Position numbers and translations under genes: made by a program
The notes under the pieces: model-generated
Seen by the model: the letters and a program-made list of their open reading frames with translations, nothing else
Told to the model about the DNA's origin: nothing
Database searches by the model: none
DNA from: Deinococcus ficus
Lineage (GTDB): Bacteria; Deinococcota; Deinococci; Deinococcales; Deinococcaceae
Direction: 5' to 3'
Assembly (NCBI RefSeq): GCF_003444775.1
Contig: NZ_CP021081.1
Location: forward strand, 980,001-1,044,000
Length of the DNA stretch: 64,000 bases
Part shown: positions 1 to 12,019 of the stretch, piece by piece
Position numbering within the stretch: position 1 is the stretch's first letter
How the letters are laid out: each line of letters starts with the position of its first letter

Positions 1-149
1 TGCACGACATGGTTCTCCGCGCCGTCCACCGGGGCCAGGAAGCGCGCCTCATCCCGAAGCCCCCCCGTCCGCCTTTCGGCGTCAACCGTCGAAGCGGCCG
101 TCCAGCAGCTCTGCACGGGCATCTCCCGGCCTGCGGGCCGTAGGACGGG

Positions 150-188
150 GCGGGGGCTGGAGAGCGGCTTCCGCCCTCCAGCCCCCGC
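150..188 (-). terminator. Intrinsic terminator-like hairpin downstream of alaS
   Basis: A perfect 13-bp inverted repeat (150-162 with 176-188) encloses a 13-base loop. It lies 14 bases past the alaS stop codon and has no clear U-run, so it could be a factor-assisted or weak terminator. The bases before it (1-149) hold no gene that I can support. Confidence 0.6.
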
Positions 189-202
189 CGCACCCGGTCA
201 GG

Positions 203-2875
<2,673 letters not shown>

Positions 2876-2984
2876 ACAGGCCAGTCTACCGCCCCCCCCG
2901 CCCACCCCGCCGTCTGAAGGGCGCGCGGGGGCCCGCTGGCTGGACGGGACGCCTGAGCCCGCCGGCCGGGCGTTAGAATCGGGC

Positions 2985-5354
2985 ATGAGCACCACGTCCG
3001 GACCGACGGCTGCCGAGCTGGCGGCCCGACTGGCGGAACTGTCGCCCGCGGTGCTGGCCGAACCCGGCCGCGTGCGCGGGGAACTGCGGGAGCTGCTCGC
3101 GCAGACCCGGCAGCAGGGCGCCGCCGAGGCCGAAGTGCAGGCGCTGCTGGAACTCAGCCGCTGCGACTTCTACCAGGGCCGCTACGAGGACATGCACGCC
3201 CTGGCCGAACAGGCCCTGAAATGCAGCCGCCGGCGGGGCTTCACGGTCCTGGAAACCCGCGCCCTGAACAGCCTGGGCCTCAGCGCCCTGCGCCAGCGGC
3301 ACCTGCCGCAGGCCATGGAGCACTTCATGGCGGCGCTGCGCCTGGCCGCCCACGCCGACGAGGTCTCCGCCGCGATCACGCTGGGCAACGTCGCGCTGGT
3401 GTACGTGCAGCTCGACCGGCACGACACGGCCCTGAAACTGCAGTCCCACGTGCGGGCTGTCATGCAGGGCGCCGATCAGCCCGTCTATCTGGCATTCGCG
3501 CTGTCCAACCTGCTGGGCAGTCACCGCCGGCTGGGCCACCACGCCGCGGTGCTGGACCTGGCCGCGCAGGCCATCGTGCTGTGCCGCGCCCACGGCATCG
3601 CCCGCTTCGAGTGCACCACGCACGTCGCCCTGGGCCGCACCCTGCTGGACCTGGGACGCCTGGAGGCCGCGCGCCGCACCGCCACCGCCGGCCTGCGCGT
3701 GGCCCGCTGGGCGCAGGACCGCGAATCCATGGCGGCCCTGCGCCTGCTGGAAGGCGAGGCCCTGCTCGCGCAGCGGCTGACCGCCGAGGCCACCACCAGC
3801 CTCAACGAGGCCCTGCGCCTGAGCACTGCCGTGGGGCTGGCCCTGCAACTGGAGGTGCACGAGGCCATGGCACACCTGCACGAGGCCCGCGGGGAACTCG
3901 GGCGCGCCCAGCACCACCACGACGCCGTGCGCACCCTGCGCGCCGGCCTGCCCACGCCCGCGACCGTGCCGCCCCACCTGGCGCTCCCGGCCGGGCCGTT
4001 CGGGCCGTACACCTGGGCGCCGGAACTCGCCGCGCTGGTGGGCAGCCTGAACCCCCCGGCCCCCCTGCCGGACACCGCCGTGAGCCGGGACGGGCTGACC
4101 GGCCACCTGGACCGCGGCGCCCTGCAGGGCGCGCTGCGCCGGCAGCTGGACCTGCTCGGCCCGGAGGACCTGCTGGGCGTGCTGTTCCTCGGTGTGGACG
4201 GCATGCGCGCCGTGAACGAACGCTTCGGGCAGGACGTCGGGGACCGCCTGCTGGGCGAGGTGGGCCGGCGCCTGCAGGCCACGCTGCGCGCCGGGGACGT
4301 GATCGGCCGGCTGGGCAGCGACGAGTTCATGGTGATCCTGCCTTACCTCGCGCAGACGGACGACCTCGGACTGGTCACGGAGCGCGTGCTGGACGCCATC
4401 CGCGTGCCGTTTGTCACCGCCGGGCAGGAGATCAGCGTGTCCGTGTCGGTGGGAGGCGCGGTGGCCCCGCAGGACGGCACCGGCGTGGACGAACTGCTCA
4501 GCCACGCCGACCTGGCGCTGCACCAGGCCAAACGCGCCGGGCGGGGCGGCGCGCACCTGTACGAGGCCGCCCTGAGCGCCGACGAGCAGCGCCGCCGGGT
4601 GCTGCGCTACGACCTGCGCACCGCCCTGCGCTACGACGAACTCCGGCTGCACTACCAGCCTGTGCACGCCCTGCCGGGCCTGGACCTCACCGGGTACGAG
4701 GCGCTGCTGCGCTGGCAGCACCCCCGCCTGGGCCTGCTGCGGCCCACGCAGTTCGTGCCGCTCGCCGAGGAAAGCCGCCTGATCCTGGATCTGGGCGACT
4801 GGGCGCTGTGCGAGGCCGCCCGGCAGGCGGCCCGCTGGCGCTTCCCGGAACGGAACCTGAGCATGGCGGTGAACATCTCGCAGCTGCAGTTCGCGCAGCC
4901 GGACTTCGTGAGCGGCGTGAAGGCCGCCCTGCGCGGCGCCGGGCTGGACGGCCGGCACCTGCTGCTGGAACTGACCGAGTCGGCGCTGCACCCGGACGCC
5001 GCCCGCACCGACGCCCACCTGGCCGCCCTGGCGGACCTGGGTGTGCGGGTGGCGGTGGACGATTTCGGCACCGGGTTCAGCAGCCTGCGCCTGCTGCAGA
5101 CCCACCGCTTCGACGTCCTGAAGATCGACCGGGGTTTCCTGCAGGACCTGCAGGCCGAGGGGGAGACGCGCGAGCGGGCCGTAACGCTGTTGGAGATGAC
5201 GATAGAACTCGCCCGCCGCCTGGGCCTGCGCGTGATCGCCGAGGGCGTGGAATTCCCCGAGCAGATCGAACTGCTCAGCGCGCTGGGCTGCGACGGGGTG
5301 CAGGGGTACCTGCTGGGCACGCCCATCACGCCTGAGGCGTTCGAACCCCGTTAG
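2985..5354 (+). CDS. TPR - degenerate GGDEF - EAL cyclic-di-GMP signalling protein
   Basis: A 789-residue cytoplasmic protein with no visible membrane segment. Residues about 30-300 are alpha-helical TPR-like repeats, followed by a GGDEF domain and an EAL domain. The GGDEF signature reads RLGSDEF (residues 444-448 are GSDEF), so the second Gly is Ser. The EAL motif is intact (GYEALLRWQHP, E572), as are VDDFGTGFSSL and LKIDRGF, so phosphodiesterase activity is the likelier output and the GGDEF half may be regulatory. The ATG lies 5 bases after a TAGAAT box (2974-2979), which fits a leaderless transcript. The TPR region could sense a protein or peptide partner, but that is inference. Confidence 0.9.
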   Translation: MSTTSGPTAAELAARLAELSPAVLAEPGRVRGELRELLAQTRQQGAAEAEVQALLELSRCDFYQGRYEDMHALAEQALKCSRRRGFTVLETRALNSLGLSALRQRHLPQAMEHFMAALRLAAHADEVSAAITLGNVALVYVQLDRHDTALKLQSHVRAVMQGADQPVYLAFALSNLLGSHRRLGHHAAVLDLAAQAIVLCRAHGIARFECTTHVALGRTLLDLGRLEAARRTATAGLRVARWAQDRESMAALRLLEGEALLAQRLTAEATTSLNEALRLSTAVGLALQLEVHEAMAHLHEARGELGRAQHHHDAVRTLRAGLPTPATVPPHLALPAGPFGPYTWAPELAALVGSLNPPAPLPDTAVSRDGLTGHLDRGALQGALRRQLDLLGPEDLLGVLFLGVDGMRAVNERFGQDVGDRLLGEVGRRLQATLRAGDVIGRLGSDEFMVILPYLAQTDDLGLVTERVLDAIRVPFVTAGQEISVSVSVGGAVAPQDGTGVDELLSHADLALHQAKRAGRGGAHLYEAALSADEQRRRVLRYDLRTALRYDELRLHYQPVHALPGLDLTGYEALLRWQHPRLGLLRPTQFVPLAEESRLILDLGDWALCEAARQAARWRFPERNLSMAVNISQLQFAQPDFVSGVKAALRGAGLDGRHLLLELTESALHPDAARTDAHLAALADLGVRVAVDDFGTGFSSLRLLQTHRFDVLKIDRGFLQDLQAEGETRERAVTLLEMTIELARRLGLRVIAEGVEFPEQIELLSALGCDGVQGYLLGTPITPEAFEPR

Positions 5355-5373
5355 GCGCCGTCACCGGCCGCGC

Positions 5374-6408
5374 TCAGTCCAGGTCCACGGCCCACCACGC
5401 CTCCCGCTGCGCCGCCAGGCGCGCGCGCGGGTCACCGATGGCGTTCAGGGCGCGGGTGAGGCCCTCCCAGTCCTGCTCGCTCATCGGGTCGATCGCCAGG
5501 GCCCGCTGGTGGAACTGCGCGGCCTCCTTCGCGCGGCCGGCGTCGGTGGCGGCGCGCGCCGCGAGCCCCAGCACGCTCATCTGCTTCTGTTCCAGGCGGG
5601 CGCGCACGTCGTCCACCCAGGGGCTGTCGGCGCCCGGCAGGAAGGTGCCGTACTGCCCGGCGAGTTCCTTGATCTCCTCACCGCCCAGCGCGCCCGATTC
5701 CGCCTGCGTGACCAGCAGCTCGTAGCGCTGCACGTCGTACTCCGGGGTGAGGTCCGGGTTCAGGGCGTAGCGGCGGTTGGTGCTGACGACCGCCTCGTTG
5801 TTCAGGCTCTTGCGCAGGCGGTGCAGGGTCGTGTGGAACAGGCTGCTGGCGCGCGACTCGTCCTTTTCCGGCCAGAGCGCCTCGGCCGCCTCCCAGCTGG
5901 TGACCTCGCGGTGCTCCAGCAGGTAGAAGAACAGCTCCAGCGCCTTGCGGCTCACCCAGGCGACCTGCGTGCCCTGCCAGATCACCTGCGCGGTACCCAG
6001 CGCGCGGGCCTGCATGCGGTTCTCGTCCTGCACGTTCAGGCCCGCGCGCCGCAGCCGCGCGTCGATGGCGGTGGTCAGGTCGGCGGGCGTGAAGGGTTTG
6101 GGCAGGTAGTCGTCGGCGCCCAGGTTCATGCCGCGGCGGATGTCGGTCCGCTCGGCGTGACTGGACAGCAGCATGAACGGCATGTTCGCCATTTTCGGGT
6201 CCTGGCGCAGCTTCTCCAGGAATTCCAGGCCGGTCATGTACGGCATGACCACGTCACTGATGATCAGTTCCGGGGTGAAGACCTTCAGCAGGTCCAGGGC
6301 CTCCACGGGGTGGCTGCTGGTGCGGACCTCATGCCCGGCGCGTGACAGGATCACGCTGATGAGCTTGAGGATGGCGGCGTCATCGTCCACCACGAGAATG
6401 CGCGGCAT
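5374..6408 (-). CDS. Response regulator with REC and BTAD/SARP-like output domain
   Basis: A 344-residue protein. Residues 1-120 are a receiver domain with the acidic pocket VVDDD, phospho-acceptor D52 (IISDVVMP) and conserved K104 (PKPF). A winged-helix region follows (VSRKALELFFYLLEHRE; SSLFHTTLHRLRKSL), then a helical repeat region (about 240-344) like the bacterial transcriptional activation domain of AfsR/SARP proteins. No cognate histidine kinase is adjacent. The ATG is 5 bases after a TACACT box on the minus strand (plus 6414-6419), so the message is likely leaderless. It is convergent with the GGDEF-EAL gene (stops 20 bases apart), and a functional link is possible but not shown. Confidence 0.85.
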   Translation of the reverse strand: MPRILVVDDDAAILKLISVILSRAGHEVRTSSHPVEALDLLKVFTPELIISDVVMPYMTGLEFLEKLRQDPKMANMPFMLLSSHAERTDIRRGMNLGADDYLPKPFTPADLTTAIDARLRRAGLNVQDENRMQARALGTAQVIWQGTQVAWVSRKALELFFYLLEHREVTSWEAAEALWPEKDESRASSLFHTTLHRLRKSLNNEAVVSTNRRYALNPDLTPEYDVQRYELLVTQAESGALGGEEIKELAGQYGTFLPGADSPWVDDVRARLEQKQMSVLGLAARAATDAGRAKEAAQFHQRALAIDPMSEQDWEGLTRALNAIGDPRARLAAQREAWWAVDLD

Positions 6409-6486
6409 GCTTGAGTGTAACAGCCCGCCCCCGCCCGGGAAGGGCAGGGTGCCGCCCCGCGCCTTACGGAATCCCTAAAGGCGCAG

Positions 6487-6517
6487 GGGCGGGAGCCGCA
6501 GCCGCGCGCTCCCGCCC
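6487..6517 (-). terminator. Terminator-like hairpin after yebC
   Basis: A 10-bp perfect stem (6487-6496 with 6508-6517) has an 11-base loop. It begins about 15 bases past the yebC stop. No U-tract is obvious. Confidence 0.55.
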
Positions 6518-6531
6518 ACCTGGCCCGGCCC

Positions 6532-7263
<732 letters not shown>

Positions 7264-7430
7264 GATTGCGTTCGCTCCTTACGCCCCGCCCGGCCGGGGG
7301 CCGCCGCGGCGTTCCAGTAGATCGCGCCTGCACCCGGAACGGCTCCTGCACACGTCCGGGGCGGCGCGTGACGGCCGGTATTCTAGAGCATCCGCGCAAA
7401 CCCGTGAACCGTGCCCGGCCCCCTGACCCC

Positions 7431-7907
7431 CTACTCGCGGGGCGGGGGGGCGCGGCGGGTGCCCAGCAGGTGCACCTCCACCCACCGGAAGCCGTGCAGG
7501 ATCAGCAGGATGACGCCCGTGAGCGCCGCCGCCAGCGGGTAGTGCGCCAGCCCGCAGCACAGCCCGATGGCGGCGGTGCCCAGGATGCTCGCCGCGCTCG
7601 TCAGGCTCTGGCGACGCTCGGTGGTGCTGCCCGCGATGACCGCGCCCGCCCCCAGGAAGCTGATGCCGCTGACCGTGGCGCCCAGCACCGCCAGCGGATC
7701 GAAGCGCAGCAGGGGAGAGGCCCCCTGGAAGGCCTGCACGGTCAGTTCCGCGAGGATCACGAAGGCGGCCGTGCACACGCCGACCAGCGCGTGCGTGCGC
7801 AGGCCCACCGACGTGCGGTTCAGTTCCCGTTCCAGGCCCACCAGCCCGGCCAGCAGCAGGGCCACCAGCAGCCGCAGCATCAGCGGCAGGTCCGCCTCAA
7901 GCGTCAT
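7431..7907 (-). CDS. MgtC/SapB-family membrane protein
   Basis: A 158-residue protein that is mostly hydrophobic, with about four to five membrane helices. It carries the family's LLLAGLVGLERELN motif and RTHALVGV. It corresponds to the N-terminal membrane domain of MgtC and lacks the C-terminal ACT-like domain, as in YhiD-type members. Roles in magnesium or phosphate stress are known for MgtC, but substrate and role here are unknown. The frame opens with a GTG at 7913. I prefer the ATG at 7907, because GGGTGAG sits 5 bases upstream of it. Confidence 0.85.
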   Translation of the reverse strand: MTLEADLPLMLRLLVALLLAGLVGLERELNRTSVGLRTHALVGVCTAAFVILAELTVQAFQGASPLLRFDPLAVLGATVSGISFLGAGAVIAGSTTERRQSLTSAASILGTAAIGLCCGLAHYPLAAALTGVILLILHGFRWVEVHLLGTRRAPPPRE

Positions 7908-7941
7908 CGGCACTCACCCGGCGGGACGAAGGGGCGGGCGT

Positions 7942-8142
7942 TCAGCCGTCCTCGTTGTCCGGCTCCGGCAGGAACTGCGCGAACGCCTGGAACCGCACAT
8001 GTTCCTCGGTCGGCGTGCGGTTCTTCCGTTCGGCCCCGGCCGGGCCGGTGTCCACACCACTGATCAGGACCTCGCCCGCGTCACCGGTGCGGCGGCGGGA
8101 CGACGGCTGGCGGCGCGGCTCCTGCGGTCGGTTGGAGGTCAT
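7942..8142 (-). CDS. Small hypothetical charged protein
   Basis: A 66-residue protein starting MTSNRPQEPRRQP and ending FLPEPDNEDG. It is hydrophilic, with a basic N-terminal half and an acidic tail, and no recognised domain. The ATG is preceded by TACAGT (plus 8149-8154) at exactly 6 bases, the same leaderless arrangement used by clear genes in this window. That is the main support for calling it real. An upstream in-frame start would place this promoter inside the gene. Confidence 0.55.
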   Translation of the reverse strand: MTSNRPQEPRRQPSSRRRTGDAGEVLISGVDTGPAGAERKNRTPTEEHVRFQAFAQFLPEPDNEDG

Positions 8143-8227
8143 GGCCGCACTGTAATCCCCGCACGCCGGGACTTGTGCAGCCCTACCTTCAGGAGAATTC
8201 AGACTTGCGCGCCGCCGCACACCCGCC

Positions 8228-9265
8228 TCACAGCCGCGCGACGCTACGGTCCCCGATCACCAGCTGCAACCCCACGTCCGAAGGCGCGCCCACCACCGCG
8301 TGCCGCCCGATGATGGAGCGCTCCAGCAGCCGGGTGGGGGCGTGCACGCGCGCAAAATCATCCACCATCGAGCCCTGGATCCGGGTGTGGCTGAGCAGCG
8401 CGTGCCGGCCCACGCTGGTGTACGGCCCCACCTCGCTGTCCCGCAGGACCGCGTGCGGCCCGATCCACACCGGCCCGGTCACGCGGCTGTTCTGCACCCG
8501 CGCGCCCGGCTCCACCACCACCAGCCCGCTCAGCTCGCTGTTTTCCAGCGTGCCGTCCATGCACGGCGTGAGCTGCGAGAGGTAATGCGCGTTGGCCCGC
8601 AGCAGGTCGCCGGGCGTGCCCGCGTCACTCCAGAAGCCCCCGAACTCCACCGCCCGCACCCGCCCGCCCGCGGCGATCACCGACAGCAGGGCCTGCGGGA
8701 ACTCGATCTCGCCACGCACGCTGGGCTCCAGCGCCGCCACGGCGTCCAGCACGCCCGGCCGGAACGCGAACACCCCGCACGCCGCCAGGTTCCCCGCCGG
8801 CTGCGAGGGTTTCTCCACCAGCCCCCGGAGCAGCCCGCCCTCGACCACCGCCACGCCGAACAGCTGCGGGTCCGGAACCTGCTTCACGCCGATCACGGCG
8901 TCCGCCTCCCGCAGCGCGGCGCGCACGGGCCGCAGGGAATCCTCGAAGAGGTTGTCCCCCAGGTACAGCAGCGTGTCCTGCCCCTCCAGGAACTCCCGGG
9001 CGCACAGCACGGCGTGCCCGGTGCCCAGCGCCTCGGGCTGCCGGATGAAGGTCAGGTGCCCGCTGCCGAGCGTCACGTCGCGCAGTTCCGTCTCGCTGGA
9101 ACTGCTCGTCACGATCCCGATGTCCTCCGCGCCCGCCTCGCGCAGCGCCCGCACGGCCCGCACGATGATCGGCACGCCGGCCACGTTCACCGTGTGCTTG
9201 GGCCGGGTGGCACTGACGGGCAGGAGGCGGCTGCCGCGACCCGCGGCGAGGATCAGTCCTTTCAT
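8228..9265 (-). CDS. Sugar-phosphate nucleotidyltransferase (glucose-1-phosphate thymidylyltransferase-like)
   Basis: A 345-residue cytoplasmic enzyme. The N-terminal nucleotidyltransferase domain starts MKGLILAAGRGSRLLPVSAT, the canonical GxGxRL nucleotide-binding signature, and has LLYLGDNLFED as the metal-binding region. The C-terminal third (about 225-345) is a left-handed beta-helix with hexapeptide character (VTGPVWIGPHAVLRDSEV). This layout matches RmlA-long/archaeal Sat-type enzymes that make dTDP- or UDP-sugars. The specific sugar cannot be told from sequence. The open frame runs far upstream, but the family start and a TATACT box 11 bases before it fix 9265. Confidence 0.88.
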   Translation of the reverse strand: MKGLILAAGRGSRLLPVSATRPKHTVNVAGVPIIVRAVRALREAGAEDIGIVTSSSSETELRDVTLGSGHLTFIRQPEALGTGHAVLCAREFLEGQDTLLYLGDNLFEDSLRPVRAALREADAVIGVKQVPDPQLFGVAVVEGGLLRGLVEKPSQPAGNLAACGVFAFRPGVLDAVAALEPSVRGEIEFPQALLSVIAAGGRVRAVEFGGFWSDAGTPGDLLRANAHYLSQLTPCMDGTLENSELSGLVVVEPGARVQNSRVTGPVWIGPHAVLRDSEVGPYTSVGRHALLSHTRIQGSMVDDFARVHAPTRLLERSIIGRHAVVGAPSDVGLQLVIGDRSVARL

Positions 9266-9339
9266 GAACGGGGCCGAGTATAGCCGCGCCGCATGAGGGG
9301 CGCATCCCTGCCGTCGTCCCGCCCGGCCGGCCGGGGTCC

Positions 9340-10311
9340 TCAGCGGGTCAGGGCCTCTTCCAGCGCCTCCGCGAACGCGTCCTCGTCGTCCAGCCAGGGG
9401 TAGTGCCCGGCGTCCAGCACCGTGACCTCCCCGCCGCCCAGGTCCGCCACCCAGCCCACCTGCCCCGGGTAGCTCGTGCGGTCGTGCACGCCCGCGATCA
9501 CGAACACCGGGCGGCGCAGCTCCTGCAGGAAAGGCGGGTACTCGAACTCCCACAGGCCCTGGTTCACCAGCGCCTCCTGCACCGCGCCGCCGCCCGTCAG
9601 CTGCCCCTCGGCGTCCGTGAATTCCAGGTGCATACGGCTGGCCGGGTCGCGGAACTGCATGGTGTTCAGCAGATCCCGGGCGTTCAGCAGCTCGAACGCC
9701 GCCTCCACACGCGCCTCCCCGATGGGTGCGTACTGGCCGCTGGGCGTCTCGGCCCGCACGCGCTCGGCGGGGTCCTCGACCTCCACGGCCCGCTGGGCAC
9801 TGGCTTCTTCCAGCAGGGTGTAGGCCAGTTCCGGGAAGTGCACCCAGGGGTTCACGACCACGGCCCGCGCGGTGCGGGTGGGGTGGCGCCGCGCGTACTC
9901 CAGTGCGATCAGCGCCCCGAACCCGTGCCCCAGCGGAATGAGCTGGTTCACGCCCAGTTCGGCCCGCAATGCCTCCAGGTCCGCGACCAGGGTGTCCAGG
10001 TCCAGGGTGTCGGCGCCCTGCTCGGTATCCTCCAGGGCCCCGCTGCGGCCCGAGCCGCGCTGGTCCAGATACACCACCGGCCGCCCCATGCCCTCCAGCC
10101 GCTCCCCGAACAGCGCCCGGAAGGACAGGCTGTTGTACCCGGGGCCGCCGTGCAGGAACACCACCGGCGTGTCGTCTTCCTCGCCGGTCAGGCCCACGGC
10201 CTCCACGTACAGGTCCGCGCCGTTCAGGTGAAGGAGCTGCCCGTCCTCCAGCCCGTCCAGGTCGTCGGCGTGTGGGGCGTCCTCGGGCAGGGCGTGAAAA
10301 TCGTCGGTCAT
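9340..10311 (-). CDS. Alpha/beta hydrolase, proline-iminopeptidase-like, nucleophile serine replaced by glycine
   Basis: A 323-residue protein with the iminopeptidase-type oxyanion motif FLHGGPGYNS (residues 52-61) and LDQRGSGRSG. The nucleophile elbow reads LGHGFGA: residue 130, normally Ser in GxSxG, is Gly (codon GGG). The acid (GVHDRTSYP) and histidine (DAGHYPWL) positions are kept. It may be catalytically altered or non-hydrolytic. An in-frame ATG also exists at 10320, but a TAGAAT -10 box (plus 10319-10324) overlaps it and sits 7 bases before the ATG at 10311, so 10311 is chosen. Confidence 0.85.
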   Translation of the reverse strand: MTDDFHALPEDAPHADDLDGLEDGQLLHLNGADLYVEAVGLTGEEDDTPVVFLHGGPGYNSLSFRALFGERLEGMGRPVVYLDQRGSGRSGALEDTEQGADTLDLDTLVADLEALRAELGVNQLIPLGHGFGALIALEYARRHPTRTARAVVVNPWVHFPELAYTLLEEASAQRAVEVEDPAERVRAETPSGQYAPIGEARVEAAFELLNARDLLNTMQFRDPASRMHLEFTDAEGQLTGGGAVQEALVNQGLWEFEYPPFLQELRRPVFVIAGVHDRTSYPGQVGWVADLGGGEVTVLDAGHYPWLDDEDAFAEALEEALTR

Positions 10312-10554
10312 GACGCACATTCTAGGAGGTCCCCGCCCGCCCGGTTCAGGACGGCCCCGGCCGCCCGCCCGGAAAAGCGCCTGCTGGACCGCGCCCGCGT
10401 CGTTAAGGGACCGTAAAGCGGGATGCTGGCACGGTCCGCAGGCCCCCGCCTACGATGAGCCTGACGAGCTGACCCCACCGGGGGCCGATCCACCGCGGCG
10501 CGCGCTGCAGTGGGCGCCGCCCCATTTCTCAAGCCGCCGCAGGAGACGACCCCC

Positions 10555-11223
<669 letters not shown>

Positions 11224-11292
11224 ACGGCAGAGGCGCGGCCGGGTTCCCCAGCATGGGTGAGCCCGGCGGTTCTGTATCTGCTGCGGCTCGTG

Positions 11293-11940
11293 TCAGTTGC
11301 TGGCCGGATCGTCCAGCAGGGGACGCAGCAGGGCAGCGCAGGCCGGGTCGGCGGCGGCCACGGCCTGCACGGCGCCCAGAAACGCGCCGGCCAGCAGCGC
11401 GACCACCTGCTCACGCGGCAGGGCACGGTCCTGCAGCCACCCGGCGCTGACGGCCTGCTCGAACTGCAGCCAGCCCCGCAGGGTCAGGGCCAGCGCAGGC
11501 GGCAGGGCCGAGGTGCCCAGCGCGCGGCCCAGAAGTGCCGCGGACGCCTGCTCGACCTGCGCGTGAATGGCCGCGACGGCCGCGTACTGCGAGGGGCTGA
11601 GCAGCACCTGCCAGCTCGCCGGGTCCTCCTCGACGTGTAGTAGGTAGGCGTCCAGCGCGCCCAGCAGCTGGGCGCGGGGCGGGCCGTCCGGCACGGCCCG
11701 CAGGGCGGCCATCAGCCGCTGCGCGGCCCGGTCCACCAGGGCCACGGTCAGGGCCTGTCGGGTGGGGAAATAGTAGTAGAGCAGGCCCTCGGAGACGCCG
11801 GCGGCGGCGGCGATGTCGGCCATGGTGAGGCGGTCCAGGCCTTGGGCGGCGGTGAGGGTGGTGGCGGCCTCCAGCAGGTCGGCGCGCCGCTGCTCGGGTT
11901 TGAGGCGGTGGCGCGGGGCCTGGGGCCGTGACGGCGTCAT
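11293..11940 (-). CDS. TetR-family transcriptional repressor
   Basis: A 215-residue protein with an N-terminal TetR helix-turn-helix (RRADLLEAATTLTAAQG; MADIAAAAGVSEGLLYYYF) and a divergent ligand-binding C-terminus. It is divergent from the alpha/beta hydrolase at 12020, and the shared intergenic region carries a tandem repeat that is a good operator candidate. The ATG at 11940 is 6 bases after TACCCT (plus 11947-11952), indicating a leaderless mRNA and excluding the in-frame ATG at 11958. Confidence 0.92.
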   Translation of the reverse strand: MTPSRPQAPRHRLKPEQRRADLLEAATTLTAAQGLDRLTMADIAAAAGVSEGLLYYYFPTRQALTVALVDRAAQRLMAALRAVPDGPPRAQLLGALDAYLLHVEEDPASWQVLLSPSQYAAVAAIHAQVEQASAALLGRALGTSALPPALALTLRGWLQFEQAVSAGWLQDRALPREQVVALLAGAFLGAVQAVAAADPACAALLRPLLDDPASN

Positions 11941-11965
11941 GTCTTCAGGGTAATGCACCCCTTGC

Positions 11966-12004
11966 TGAGTCTGAACTCAATACCGCATACTGAGTCTGAA
12001 CTCA
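11966..12004. promoter_or_regulatory. Tandem palindromic operator and promoter between tetR and hydrolase
   Basis: The 14-mer TGAGTCTGAACTCA occurs twice (11966-11979 and 11991-12004), 25 bases apart, each an imperfect palindrome with TGAGT/ACTCA arms. A plus-strand promoter is readable: TTGCTG (11962-11967), an 18-base spacer and CATACT (11986-11991). Both repeats overlap its elements, so binding should block the hydrolase gene and probably the regulator's own message. The AAGGAGG of the hydrolase follows at once (12007-12013). Confidence 0.75.
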
Positions 12005-12019
12005 ATAAGGAGGCTGGCC

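Noticed and set aside
8228..10318. A single 696-residue open frame joining the nucleotidyltransferase to an Arg/Gly-rich N-terminus
   Set aside because: The N-terminal part is the antisense-frame shadow of the hydrolase at 9340-10311. The family start is at 9265.
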